Below are positions 44,275-51,613 of a DNA stretch of 64,000 nt, in pieces. Both the position numbers and the translations under genes were made by a program. This DNA comes from Bacteroidales bacterium (GTDB lineage Bacteria > Bacteroidota > Bacteroidia > Bacteroidales > UBA932). Below the pieces are notes generated by a model. That model made no database searches. It worked only from the letters and a program-made list of their open reading frames with translations, and was not told where the DNA came from. Where the stretch lies: contig JAFWRQ010000027.1 in assembly GCA_017519865.1 (NCBI GenBank), positions 1 to 64,000 of the forward strand, written 5' to 3'. Each line of letters begins with the position of its first letter. The first letter of the stretch is position 1.

Positions 44275-44311
44275 GTCTATTCTGTGTCCGTCTTGCGGTC
44301 TTGGAATAGAC
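44275..44311. repeat. Second inverted repeat, 8-bp arms
   Basis: GTCTATTC (44275-44282) and GAATAGAC (44304-44311) pair around a 21-nt loop, only 15 nt after the 14-bp palindrome. Confidence 0.55.
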
Positions 44312-44339
44312 GATTTCTTGCCGGCGGAGGAGTGCCGTT

Positions 44340-44369
44340 TTGTTTTCAATGGCAAAAGGATTATATTTG
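44340..44369 (+). promoter_or_regulatory. Predicted promoter of the small lipoprotein gene
   Basis: TTG 44340-44342, 19 nt spacer, TATATTTG 44362-44369, 22 nt upstream of the start codon. Confidence 0.72.
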
Positions 44370-44391
44370 ACACGTAATAAAGCATTTTGCC

Positions 44392-44754
44392 ATGAGAATT
44401 AAATCTTTGATCATCCTCGCCGTCGGCCTGCTCGTATTGGCCGGCTGTACCCGTCCCCTGGACCAGCGGGTGGAAAGCTTCGTCGCCAAGACTGAAGCCA
44501 ACTGCGATAAGTATACTGATGCTGACTGGGATAAGTCCCTGAAAGAGTATGAGGCCCTCACCCAGGAGTATAAGGACACCTATAAGGCCTGCACTAAGGA
44601 AGAGCGCGAGCGTATAAACGAAGCCCTCGGCAAATACACGAGGCTTATGCTACGTAAAGGCGCTTCTACTATCGACAATGCCCTGCAGGATGCCATCGAT
44701 GAGGCGTCTTCGTTCTTGAAAGGAGTATTTGGGTCGGAAGAGGACGATGATTGA
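44392..44754 (+). CDS. Small helical lipoprotein, DUF6565-like
   Basis: The 120-residue product has a lipoprotein signal (VLAGC, Cys near residue 19) and a mature helical part: VESFVAKTEANCDKYTDADW, then YEALTQEYKDTYKACTKEER, ending in an acidic tail (SEEDDD). The charged pattern resembles the DUF6565 lipoproteins of Bacteroidota, which have no known function. It probably faces the periplasm. It has its own promoter and is followed after 36 nt by the Nudix gene. Confidence 0.75.
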   Translation: MRIKSLIILAVGLLVLAGCTRPLDQRVESFVAKTEANCDKYTDADWDKSLKEYEALTQEYKDTYKACTKEERERINEALGKYTRLMLRKGASTIDNALQDAIDEASSFLKGVFGSEEDDD

Positions 44755-44790
44755 CGTCCATTGTCAGGTTTGCCGCGTATCTTGTTGGAC

Positions 44791-45177
44791 ATGAAGAGTA
44801 TCGAAGTCGTGGCGGCCGTCATCGTGCATGATGGCCTGTTGTTCGCCACCCAGCGCGGGTATGGCGAATGGAAGGATTACTGGGAGTTTCCCGGCGGAAA
44901 GGTTGAGGCGGGGGAGACCCGCGAGGATGCCCTGCGGCGTGAGATCCGCGAGGAACTGGAGACAGAAATCTCCGTGGACGGTTTCCTTTGCACCATCGAC
45001 TACGACTATCCGTCGTTCCATCTGACGATGCACTGCTACCGCTGCTCGATCGTCAGCGGCGACCTGCACCTGGTAGAACACGAAGCCGCCCGCTGGCTTG
45101 CAGCGGGCGAACTACGCTCGGTCGCCTGGCTTCCAGCCGACCTGTCCATCCTTCCTCTCATCGAGGAAATACTCTAG
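44791..45177 (+). CDS. MutT-like Nudix hydrolase ((d)NTP pyrophosphohydrolase)
   Basis: The 128-residue protein has the Nudix box GKVEAGETREDALRREIREE (Mg2+-binding RExxEE) beginning near residue 38 and WEFPGG just before it, the pattern of MutT/CTP pyrophosphohydrolase proteins of about 130 residues. It probably removes oxidised or non-canonical nucleoside triphosphates. An in-frame TTG at 44761 is less likely as start than ATG 44791. Confidence 0.88.
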   Translation: MKSIEVVAAVIVHDGLLFATQRGYGEWKDYWEFPGGKVEAGETREDALRREIREELETEISVDGFLCTIDYDYPSFHLTMHCYRCSIVSGDLHLVEHEAARWLAAGELRSVAWLPADLSILPLIEEIL

Positions 45178-45194
45178 AAAACTATTCTGAGGGA

Positions 45195-45587
45195 TTATTT
45201 CTTAGGCTCGCCGTCGATGTATTTAAGGCCTTCCTTGACGTTGTCTATCAAGGCTTTACTGGACATGGTGGCGCCGGATACGGCATCAACCTCAGCGGCT
45301 GCCGCTTCCTTGACGGTCAGGCCGATGAAGGCCTTGAGGACCGCCACGGCCTTCTCGTAGTACGACGGAGTCTCGTCGCTCTCAAGGGCGGTAACTTCGG
45401 TGATCTTGCCCTTGAATACCTTGATCTCGACAGGGGTGGTGGCGTGGTGGCCGATGAACTCCTCCCCGATCTCTGTGGTGTTGATGATGATCGTGCCGTC
45501 CTTGTCGACGGTCCTGACGTTCTGGGCTGAAGTGGAAAACGCTGTGATGACAAAGAGTACGGACAGTGCCGCGAAGAATCTGGTCAT
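45195..45587 (-). CDS. Secreted FMN-binding domain protein
   Basis: The 130-residue protein has a signal peptide (about 1-21) and one FMN_bind domain. The flavinylation motif DAVSGATMSS is present near residues 100-109; the Thr of SGAT is the usual site for covalent FMN attachment by ApbE. Similar small secreted flavoproteins take part in extracytosolic electron transfer. No membrane anchor, ApbE or reductase gene is nearby, so the partner is unknown. Confidence 0.85.
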   Translation of the reverse strand: MTRFFAALSVLFVITAFSTSAQNVRTVDKDGTIIINTTEIGEEFIGHHATTPVEIKVFKGKITEVTALESDETPSYYEKAVAVLKAFIGLTVKEAAAAEVDAVSGATMSSKALIDNVKEGLKYIDGEPKK

Positions 45588-45611
45588 TGTATTACTGTTC
45601 TAAAAATCGTA

Positions 45612-45619
45612 CAAATATA
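45612..45619 (-). promoter_or_regulatory. Predicted -7 box of the FMN-binding protein gene
   Basis: Minus-strand TATATTTG, 24 nt upstream of the start codon. A TTG lies 22 nt upstream of it (45642-45644), slightly beyond the usual spacing. Confidence 0.55.
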
Positions 45620-45673
45620 AGATGTTTTCAAGACAATAATACAATAATCCTGCCGCACTGCCCGGTATTTTGT

Positions 45674-46303
45674 CTATTGCTTGAAGGTTACGTTCCTGAA
45701 GTGGCCGGTCTCGACCACGTCCTCCTCATGGGAGCACAGGAACAGGCCGACGTAGCACTCCTCCGGGAGGTTGAGGTCGACCGCGGCTTCATCGTAGTCG
45801 GGGAGGGTACCCTTGCCGGAGCGGGCCGTGATGGCGTTTCCGCGGCGGGCAAGATAGATGGTCGTGGGGGCCTTGCCCTGCTCGGAACCGGTCTCGAAAG
45901 AATCCTCGCCGCGTGCCTTGCGGTACTGGAGCGATGTCAGGCCGTCGCCGTGGACGGCGATATCGGCATAGGCGCAGTTATCGGTCAGGTCCTCGCGGAT
46001 CATGAAGCCGAGCTTGCGGTGGGGATTCACGCCTTCTCCGACGAAGTCGATGTCGCCGCTGATTTCGAAATCGCCCTTGACCTTCATCCAGACGATGCTG
46101 GCGGCGTCAGTGGCGAACCAGAGGTTGACACCGGCGGCTGAAACGGTGTATACGTCGTTCGCCGCGTCATACTCCATTACTCCAGGGGTCGAGACCTTGC
46201 CGATGTCGGCGATGCCCTCGAACCTGGGTTTGTCGGATGCACCCTTGCAGCCGCTCAGCAGGATGGCGGCAAGGCATACGGAGATGATGGTGATTTTTTT
46301 CAT
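45674..46303 (-). CDS. DUF1349-like lipoprotein
   Basis: The 209-residue product has a lipoprotein signal (LLSGC) and a concanavalin-like beta-sandwich of the DUF1349 type: VNLWFATDAASIVWMKVKGD, GVNPHRKLGFMIREDLTDN and LPEECYVGLFLCSHEED. These domains often appear in carbohydrate-binding or enzyme-linked proteins. It follows the CofE-like gene by 27 nt with no visible promoter and so is probably co-transcribed. Its relation to that gene is unexplained. Confidence 0.78.
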   Translation of the reverse strand: MKKITIISVCLAAILLSGCKGASDKPRFEGIADIGKVSTPGVMEYDAANDVYTVSAAGVNLWFATDAASIVWMKVKGDFEISGDIDFVGEGVNPHRKLGFMIREDLTDNCAYADIAVHGDGLTSLQYRKARGEDSFETGSEQGKAPTTIYLARRGNAITARSGKGTLPDYDEAAVDLNLPEECYVGLFLCSHEEDVVETGHFRNVTFKQ

Positions 46304-46330
46304 ATCGTTTTAGGTTTTGGTGAATACTCT

Positions 46331-47533
46331 CTATTCGGAGGTGTAGTTGTCGAAATAGCCTTGGACGAGGACGATGGGTGTACCCTTGTCGCCTGAGCCG
46401 CTGGTGAGGTCGCAGAGCGATCCGATCAGGTCCGTGAGCTGGCGGGGAGTGGTGCCCTCGGAGGCCATCTGGCCCTTGAGGTTGCCGTCCTTGGCACGGA
46501 TGCTTTCGGAGATGGCGTCGCGGAGTTCCTTGCCGCTGAGGCTGGCGAAGTCGTTGTCGGCCAGATACTTGAGTTTGAGTTCATTGGGAGTGCCGACAAG
46601 GCCGTCGGTGAAGGCGGGGGAGACAACGGGGTCAGCGAGCTCCCAGATCTTGCCCTTCGGATCCTTGAAGGCGCCGTCGCCGTAGACCATTACTTCAACG
46701 TGCTTGCCCGTGGCATCAAGGATGCGCTTCTGGACTTCCAGGACGAGGGGCTTGCAGTTGCGCGGGAAGAGTTTGACCGTCCCTTCATTTGCCTTGTTGG
46801 ACCCGAGAAGCCCGTAACGTTCGTTGTATCCGCTTCCTTCGATGGGCTCGTTGAGGATATCGTCCATACCCAGTACGATGCGGGCACCGAGATTGCGGAG
46901 GATGCGCTTGGTGCGGGCGCGGGTGTGGATGTCGCAGGTGATGACGGTGTCGGTGTAGTTCAGTATGCTGCCGGGACGGTTGCCGAAGATGATCTCCACA
47001 TCGGTGCCGCAGTCGCGGATCAGTTCGGAGTAGTACTCCACATAGTCCACGCCTGTGAACTCATGCTTGTTGGACCCGAAGAGCTCGCGGTAGCGTTCGA
47101 GGGTGAGGACATCGGTGTAGGGGTTGATGCCGTGCTCGTCAAGCCTGTCGATGCTGACCAGTTCGTTGCCGACCTCGTCTGAAGGGTACGAGAGCATGAG
47201 GACGATCTTCTTACAGCCCATGGCAATGCCCTTGAGGCAGATGGCGAAGCGGTTGCGGCTGAGGATGGGGAAGATGACACCGACCGTTTCTCCTCCGGTC
47301 TTGGTCCGCACATCCTCGGCAATGGCGCTGATGGGGGCATAGTTGCCCTGCGAGCGGGCTACTATGGACTCGGTCACGCTGATGACGTCGCGGTCCCGAA
47401 GTTCGAAACCTTCCTCGCGGGCGGCTTCGAGCACACTGTCTGTAACTATTCTGGCAAGGTCGTCGCCTTCACGTATGATGGGGCAACGGATACCCCGGGA
47501 CACGGTCCCTACTCTTCTTTCATGGTTCTTCAT
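46331..47533 (-). CDS. CofE-like (F420-0:gamma-glutamyl ligase family) protein
   Basis: The 400-residue protein carries the CofE-type ligase core: DVISVTESIVARSQGNYAPI near the N terminus, FPILSRNRFAICLKGIAMG, and GRNP-like EIIFGNRPGSIL. CofE adds glutamate to coenzyme F420-0, but F420 biosynthesis is not established for Bacteroidales and no other F420 gene is visible here. The protein is also about 150 residues longer than archaeal CofE. A related amide ligation on another substrate is a reasonable inference. It lies 13 nt after pyrB yet has its own promoter. Confidence 0.75.
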   Translation of the reverse strand: MKNHERRVGTVSRGIRCPIIREGDDLARIVTDSVLEAAREEGFELRDRDVISVTESIVARSQGNYAPISAIAEDVRTKTGGETVGVIFPILSRNRFAICLKGIAMGCKKIVLMLSYPSDEVGNELVSIDRLDEHGINPYTDVLTLERYRELFGSNKHEFTGVDYVEYYSELIRDCGTDVEIIFGNRPGSILNYTDTVITCDIHTRARTKRILRNLGARIVLGMDDILNEPIEGSGYNERYGLLGSNKANEGTVKLFPRNCKPLVLEVQKRILDATGKHVEVMVYGDGAFKDPKGKIWELADPVVSPAFTDGLVGTPNELKLKYLADNDFASLSGKELRDAISESIRAKDGNLKGQMASEGTTPRQLTDLIGSLCDLTSGSGDKGTPIVLVQGYFDNYTSE

Positions 47534-47537
47534 GTTT

Positions 47538-47568
47538 CAAATATACTCATTTTACCTTGGAATCGCAA
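47538..47568 (-). promoter_or_regulatory. Internal promoter of the CofE-like gene (leaderless)
   Basis: Minus strand: TTG (47566-47568), 20 nt spacer, TATATTTG (47538-47545). It overlaps the last pyrB codons. The box ends 4 nt before the ATG, so transcription should start at or near the start codon. Confidence 0.7.
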
Positions 47569-48626
47569 TACCAGCAGCGGAGGACGTCATCCTCGCCGCG
47601 GCGGAACTTGTGCGGAGCACGCTCGTTGTTGCAGATGCACTTGGAGTTGGTGCAGCGGAGCGTGTCGTCGAAGACGGGGGTGTCGTGGTTGGGCATCCCG
47701 TGTTCGGGGTCGTTCTTCCACTCGTGGAGTTTTACGATGAGCGCCTCGCGCACGAACTTGCCGTTCTCGACCTGGCGGAAGTAAGCGGCGCGCGGGTCGT
47801 CATCGACTTCTGTAAGTATCTCATTTACACGCGGAAGTGGGTGCAGGACGGCCATTTTCTCCTTGGCGAGGGCCATCCTGGCCGAGTCGAGCACGAAGCT
47901 GTCCTTGACACGGTCGAACTCGTCCTCGTCAAGGAAGCGCTCCTTCTGGACGCGCGTCATATAGAGAACGTCCAGTTCGGGCATCACCTCCTCCATTGTT
48001 TCGACCTCGCGGTAGGGAATGCCGGTGCGCTCGCAGACGTCGCGCTTGATGTAGTCGGGAAGCTTGAGCTCCTGGGGCGCGATCAGGATGACCTTGATAT
48101 CCTTGTAGCGGGACAGGGCCTTGATGAGGGAATGGACGGTGCGGCCGAAGCGGAGGTCTCCGCAGAAGCCGATGGTGATGCCGTCGATGTGACCCAATTC
48201 GCGCTGGATGGTCAGCAGATCGGTGAGCGTCTGCGTGGGATGGCTGTGCGAGCCGTCGCCGGCGTTGATGATGGGCACGCGCGACACTTCGGAAGCGTAC
48301 AGCTGGGCTCCCTCGATGTAGTGGCGCATCGCGATCACGTCCGCGAAGCATCCGACGACACGCACGGTATCCTGGACCGTTTCGCCCTTGCTGACGGAAG
48401 TGTTCTTGGCGTCCGAGAATCCGAGGACGTTGCCGCCGAGTTCCATCATTGCTGCGGTGAAACTCAGTCGGGTGCGGGTGCTGGGCTCATAGAAGAGCGT
48501 GGCCAGCTTGCGGTGGGACATACTGCCCTGGTAGCGCTCGCGGTGAGCGATGATGTCCTGGGCGAGGGTGATGATTTCGTCGGTCTCCTGCTTGGAGAGG
48601 TCCATCGGGTCGATAAGGTGCTTCAT
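47547..48626 (-). CDS. pyrB: Aspartate carbamoyltransferase with PyrI-like zinc ribbon
   Basis: The 359-residue protein has a full catalytic chain (about 1-310): FYEPSTRTRLSF for carbamoyl phosphate, HPTQTLTDLLTI, and HPLPRVNEI for aspartate. It continues into about 45 residues with Cys325-x4-Cys330 and Cys351-x2-Cys354 (CTNSKC and CWYC), plus Cys332, matching the zinc domain at the end of the regulatory chain PyrI. The PyrI allosteric domain is missing and no pyrI gene follows. The enzyme makes N-carbamoyl-aspartate. It is the last pyr gene of the operon, 12 nt after pyrE. Confidence 0.93.
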   Translation of the reverse strand: MKHLIDPMDLSKQETDEIITLAQDIIAHRERYQGSMSHRKLATLFYEPSTRTRLSFTAAMMELGGNVLGFSDAKNTSVSKGETVQDTVRVVGCFADVIAMRHYIEGAQLYASEVSRVPIINAGDGSHSHPTQTLTDLLTIQRELGHIDGITIGFCGDLRFGRTVHSLIKALSRYKDIKVILIAPQELKLPDYIKRDVCERTGIPYREVETMEEVMPELDVLYMTRVQKERFLDEDEFDRVKDSFVLDSARMALAKEKMAVLHPLPRVNEILTEVDDDPRAAYFRQVENGKFVREALIVKLHEWKNDPEHGMPNHDTPVFDDTLRCTNSKCICNNERAPHKFRRGEDDVLRCWYCDSKVK

Positions 48627-48638
48627 ATCGGGTGCGGT

Positions 48639-49268
48639 TTATTTGATCCAACTTTCGTCTGAAGGGTTGTTGCGGAATGCGAGGATGCGCTCCTTCCACT
48701 CCGGAGCGATGCGGCCTTCGTCGGCAGCGACTTCCACGAGGGTGTCCAGGTCGCAGAGGGAGTGGTTCACGGTACCGGCCGCGGCGATCCGCTCCAGGCC
48801 GCGCTTCATTCCGTAGGTGAAGATGCTGACGATGCCCAGCACTTCGGCGCCTGCTTCGCGCAGGGCCTCGACGACCTCGACGGCGCTGCCTCCGGTGGAG
48901 ATGAGGTCCTCGATGACGACGACCCTGGTGCCGGGGTCCATCCTGCCCTCGATGCGGTTCGTGCGGCCGTGGGTCTTGGCCTCGCCGCGCACGTAACCCA
49001 TCGGCAGTCCGAGGATGGTCGCGGTGATGGCCGCATGGGCGATGCCCGCGGTGGAGGTGCCCATAAGCATTTCGCAATCAGGGTGATGCGTGCGGACAAG
49101 CTCCGCAAGTCCGGCCTCGATCTTCTCACGCACGGAAGGCGCGGAAAGGGTCAGGCGGTTGTCGCAGTAGATCGGGCTCTTGATGCCGCTTGCCCAGGTG
49201 AAGGGCTCCTCCGGCCTCAGGAATACTGCTCCGATCGACAGCAGTTCCTTTGCAATATCCTTTTTCAT
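48639..49268 (-). CDS. pyrE: Orotate phosphoribosyltransferase
   Basis: The 209-residue enzyme converts orotate and PRPP to OMP. FTWASGIKSPIYCDNR is the N-terminal orotate-binding pattern, and RVVVIEDLISTGGSAVEVVE is the PRPP-binding loop. It resembles the about 210-residue PyrE of Gram-positive bacteria and Bacteroidales. It starts 4 nt after the pyrF stop. Confidence 0.95.
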   Translation of the reverse strand: MKKDIAKELLSIGAVFLRPEEPFTWASGIKSPIYCDNRLTLSAPSVREKIEAGLAELVRTHHPDCEMLMGTSTAGIAHAAITATILGLPMGYVRGEAKTHGRTNRIEGRMDPGTRVVVIEDLISTGGSAVEVVEALREAGAEVLGIVSIFTYGMKRGLERIAAAGTVNHSLCDLDTLVEVAADEGRIAPEWKERILAFRNNPSDESWIK

Positions 49269-49272
49269 ATTT

Positions 49273-49974
49273 TCAACCGATAAACTCTCTCAAACAACGT
49301 TCGTAGGCGGCGACGGGGTCCGGCGCGGCGGTGATCGGGCGGCCGACTACGATGAAGTCGGAGCCGATCTCGCGGGCGCGGGCCGGGGTGGTGATGCGGA
49401 CCTGGTCGTCAGCCGCGGCGTCCGCGAAGCGGATGCCCGGCGTGACTGTCAGGAAGCCGCTGCCGCAGGCGGCCTTGACCATGCCGGCCTCCAGCGGCGA
49501 GCACACCACGCCGTCAAGCCCCGCCTCCATGGCGTTGCGGGCGTAGTGGACTATGGTCTCATTGATGCCGGAGCCGATCAGCAATTCTTTCTGCATGGCC
49601 TCCTCGCTGGTGGATGTGAGCTGCGTTACGGCGATGAGCAGCGGCCGTGAGCCGTCGGGTCTCGTGAGGCCCTCGACTGCCGCCTTCATCATTGCGACGG
49701 TACCCGCAGCGTGGACATTCGTCATATCTACGTCCAGTTCGGAAAGCACTCGCATCGCTTTCTTTACGGTATTCGGTATATCGTGGAGCTTCAAGTCCAG
49801 GAATATCCTGTGACCGCGGGCTTTGATCTCCCGTACGATGTCCGGTCCGACGCTGTAGTAGAGCTCCATCCCTATCTTGACGAAGGGTTTGCGGGAGCCC
49901 TTGAACTTGTCGAGGAAATCCAGCGTGGCCTCCTTGCTGCTGAAGTCGCAGGCTATTATGACGTCTCTGTTCAT
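49273..49974 (-). CDS. pyrF: Orotidine-5'-phosphate decarboxylase
   Basis: The 233-residue protein has the group I motif [11 protein letters not shown] with the catalytic Asp/Lys/Asp array, [16 protein letters not shown] before it, and TPGIRF plus [17 protein letters not shown] near the end. It decarboxylates OMP to UMP. An open frame extends well upstream inside pyrD, but the real start is ATG 49974, overlapping the pyrD stop by 4 nt. Confidence 0.95.
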   Translation of the reverse strand: MNRDVIIACDFSSKEATLDFLDKFKGSRKPFVKIGMELYYSVGPDIVREIKARGHRIFLDLKLHDIPNTVKKAMRVLSELDVDMTNVHAAGTVAMMKAAVEGLTRPDGSRPLLIAVTQLTSTSEEAMQKELLIGSGINETIVHYARNAMEAGLDGVVCSPLEAGMVKAACGSGFLTVTPGIRFADAAADDQVRITTPARAREIGSDFIVVGRPITAAPDPVAAYERCLREFIG

Positions 49975-50882
49975 ACTGTTCCTATAATGTCTTTCAAACT
50001 GTCGATGTGCAACTCGTCCATCACGTAAGGCAGTTCGGCGATAATCTCCGGGCAGGCGAAGGGATTGCGGAGATTCTCCGCCCCGACCTGCACGGCAGTG
50101 GCGCCGGCCATCATCATCTCGATGACGTCCCTGGCGGATGCCACGCCTCCGCAGCCCATCACGGGGACCTTGCATGCGTGCGCCACCTGGTATACCATTC
50201 GCAGCGCGACGGGGAATATGGCTCTGCCTGAGAAACCTCCCATCTTGTTGGCTATCACCGGTTTGCGGCGGGCTATGTCGATGCGCATGCCGAGGAAGGT
50301 GTTGACCAGGGTCAGACCGTCCGCCCCGGCATCCTCGCAGGCCCTGGCTATGGCGACGATGTCCGTCACGTTGGGACTCAGCTTGATGAAAACGGGCTTG
50401 CGGCAGACCGCCTTGACCGTCCTGGTGACGTCTGCGGCGGATTCTGCGGACGTTCCGAAGGCCATACCTCCGTTGTGTACGTTGGGGCAGGAGATGTTCA
50501 CTTCGATTATGTCGATGCCTTCGCAAGCGTCGGCCTTGGCGCAGCATATGCGGTATTCGTCCAGCGAGAAACCGCTGATATTGGCGATGACAGGCTGCGA
50601 ATAGACCTTGCGCAGGGCAGGGACCTTCTCGGATACGAGCACGTCGATGCCGGGATTCTGCAGTCCCACGGAATTGATCATCCCCTCCGTGCACTCGGCG
50701 ACGCGGGGAGTAGGGTTCCCGTAGCGAGGCTCGAGGGTGGTCCCCTTGAGGGAGATGGCGCCGAGCACGTCCAGGTCGAAACTGTCAGCCAGTTCCAGGC
50801 CGAAACCGAAGGTTCCGCTGGCCGGAATGACGGGGTTCTGCAGGCGTATACCGCAAAGCGAAACTGACAGGTCCTTTACCAT
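49971..50882 (-). CDS. pyrD: Dihydroorotate dehydrogenase, catalytic subunit (class 1B)
   Basis: The 303-residue flavoprotein has [49 protein letters not shown] with the class-1 catalytic Cys, and [20 protein letters not shown] for FMN phosphate. With pyrK directly upstream it forms the class 1B heterotetramer using NAD+. It oxidises dihydroorotate to orotate in the cytoplasm. It overlaps pyrK by 7 nt and pyrF by 4 nt. Confidence 0.95.
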   Translation of the reverse strand: MVKDLSVSLCGIRLQNPVIPASGTFGFGLELADSFDLDVLGAISLKGTTLEPRYGNPTPRVAECTEGMINSVGLQNPGIDVLVSEKVPALRKVYSQPVIANISGFSLDEYRICCAKADACEGIDIIEVNISCPNVHNGGMAFGTSAESAADVTRTVKAVCRKPVFIKLSPNVTDIVAIARACEDAGADGLTLVNTFLGMRIDIARRKPVIANKMGGFSGRAIFPVALRMVYQVAHACKVPVMGCGGVASARDVIEMMMAGATAVQVGAENLRNPFACPEIIAELPYVMDELHIDSLKDIIGTV

Positions 50883-51613
50883 ACGATGTCCTCCTTCTTG
50901 AATACCGGACCATCCTTGCAGACGCGCCGGGGGCCGTTTTTCGTCTGTATGCTGCAGCAGTAGCAGAAGCCTGCGCCGCAGCCCATCCTCTCTTCGAGTG
51001 ACACCTCGCCGCGGCCCTTGACGGACTCGCAGACCGCCTTGAGCATAGGCATAGGACCGCAGGCGTAGAAGAAGTCGTAGCCGATGTTCTTGAGCCTCAA
51101 CACGTCCGTGACGAATCCCTTGGTGCCGACGGATCCGTCCATCGTGGCGACATATACCTTGGCTCCGAGGCCCTCGAAATCCTCGACCAGCATCACCTCG
51201 TCCGCCTTGTTGAATCCGAGTACCACCGTGATCTCCTTCTGCTGGGCGCAGAGCTCTTTGGCCAGCTGGTAGAGCGGCGCGGCGCCCACGCCTCCTCCGA
51301 GGAGGAGGGCCTTGGACTGGCATGAGTCGATGCTGAACCCGGTGCCTAGTCCCGTCAGGATGTCCAGCTTGTCACCGGGAAGCATCCTGGCCATCGCCGC
51401 GGTACCTTCGCCCACGACCTTATAGACTATGGAGAAAGTCTCCCAGTCGACGTCGTGGACGGAGATGGGGCGGCGCAGGAACTTGCCTTCGAGGGCTATC
51501 TGCACGAACTCTCCGCTGCAGCATATCGCGGAGGTGTCGCCCGAAAGCTTCATCTTCCAGGTGTTGGCCGCGATGGGGTCGTTGTCCAGTATGGTGAATC
51601 GGACTTCTTTCAT
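50876..51613 (-). CDS. pyrK: Dihydroorotate dehydrogenase electron-transfer subunit
   Basis: The 245-residue protein has an FAD-binding domain (FLRRPISVHDV), an NAD-binding domain (LLLGGGVGAAPLYQLAKEL, DFFYACGPMPML) and a C-terminal [2Fe-2S] site with the cysteine pattern of GCGAGFCYCC plus a later Cys in RRVCKDG. It transfers electrons from PyrD to NAD+. The start overlaps the carB stop by 4 nt. Confidence 0.95.
   Translation of the reverse strand: MKEVRFTILDNDPIAANTWKMKLSGDTSAICCSGEFVQIALEGKFLRRPISVHDVDWETFSIVYKVVGEGTAAMARMLPGDKLDILTGLGTGFSIDSCQSKALLLGGGVGAAPLYQLAKELCAQQKEITVVLGFNKADEVMLVEDFEGLGAKVYVATMDGSVGTKGFVTDVLRLKNIGYDFFYACGPMPMLKAVCESVKGRGEVSLEERMGCGAGFCYCCSIQTKNGPRRVCKDGPVFKKEDIVW

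Noticed and set aside
44116..44385. An 89-codon minus-strand frame in the 44.1-44.4 kb gap
   Set aside because: It runs across the palindromes, lacks a recognisable domain or promoter, and has unremarkable codon use.
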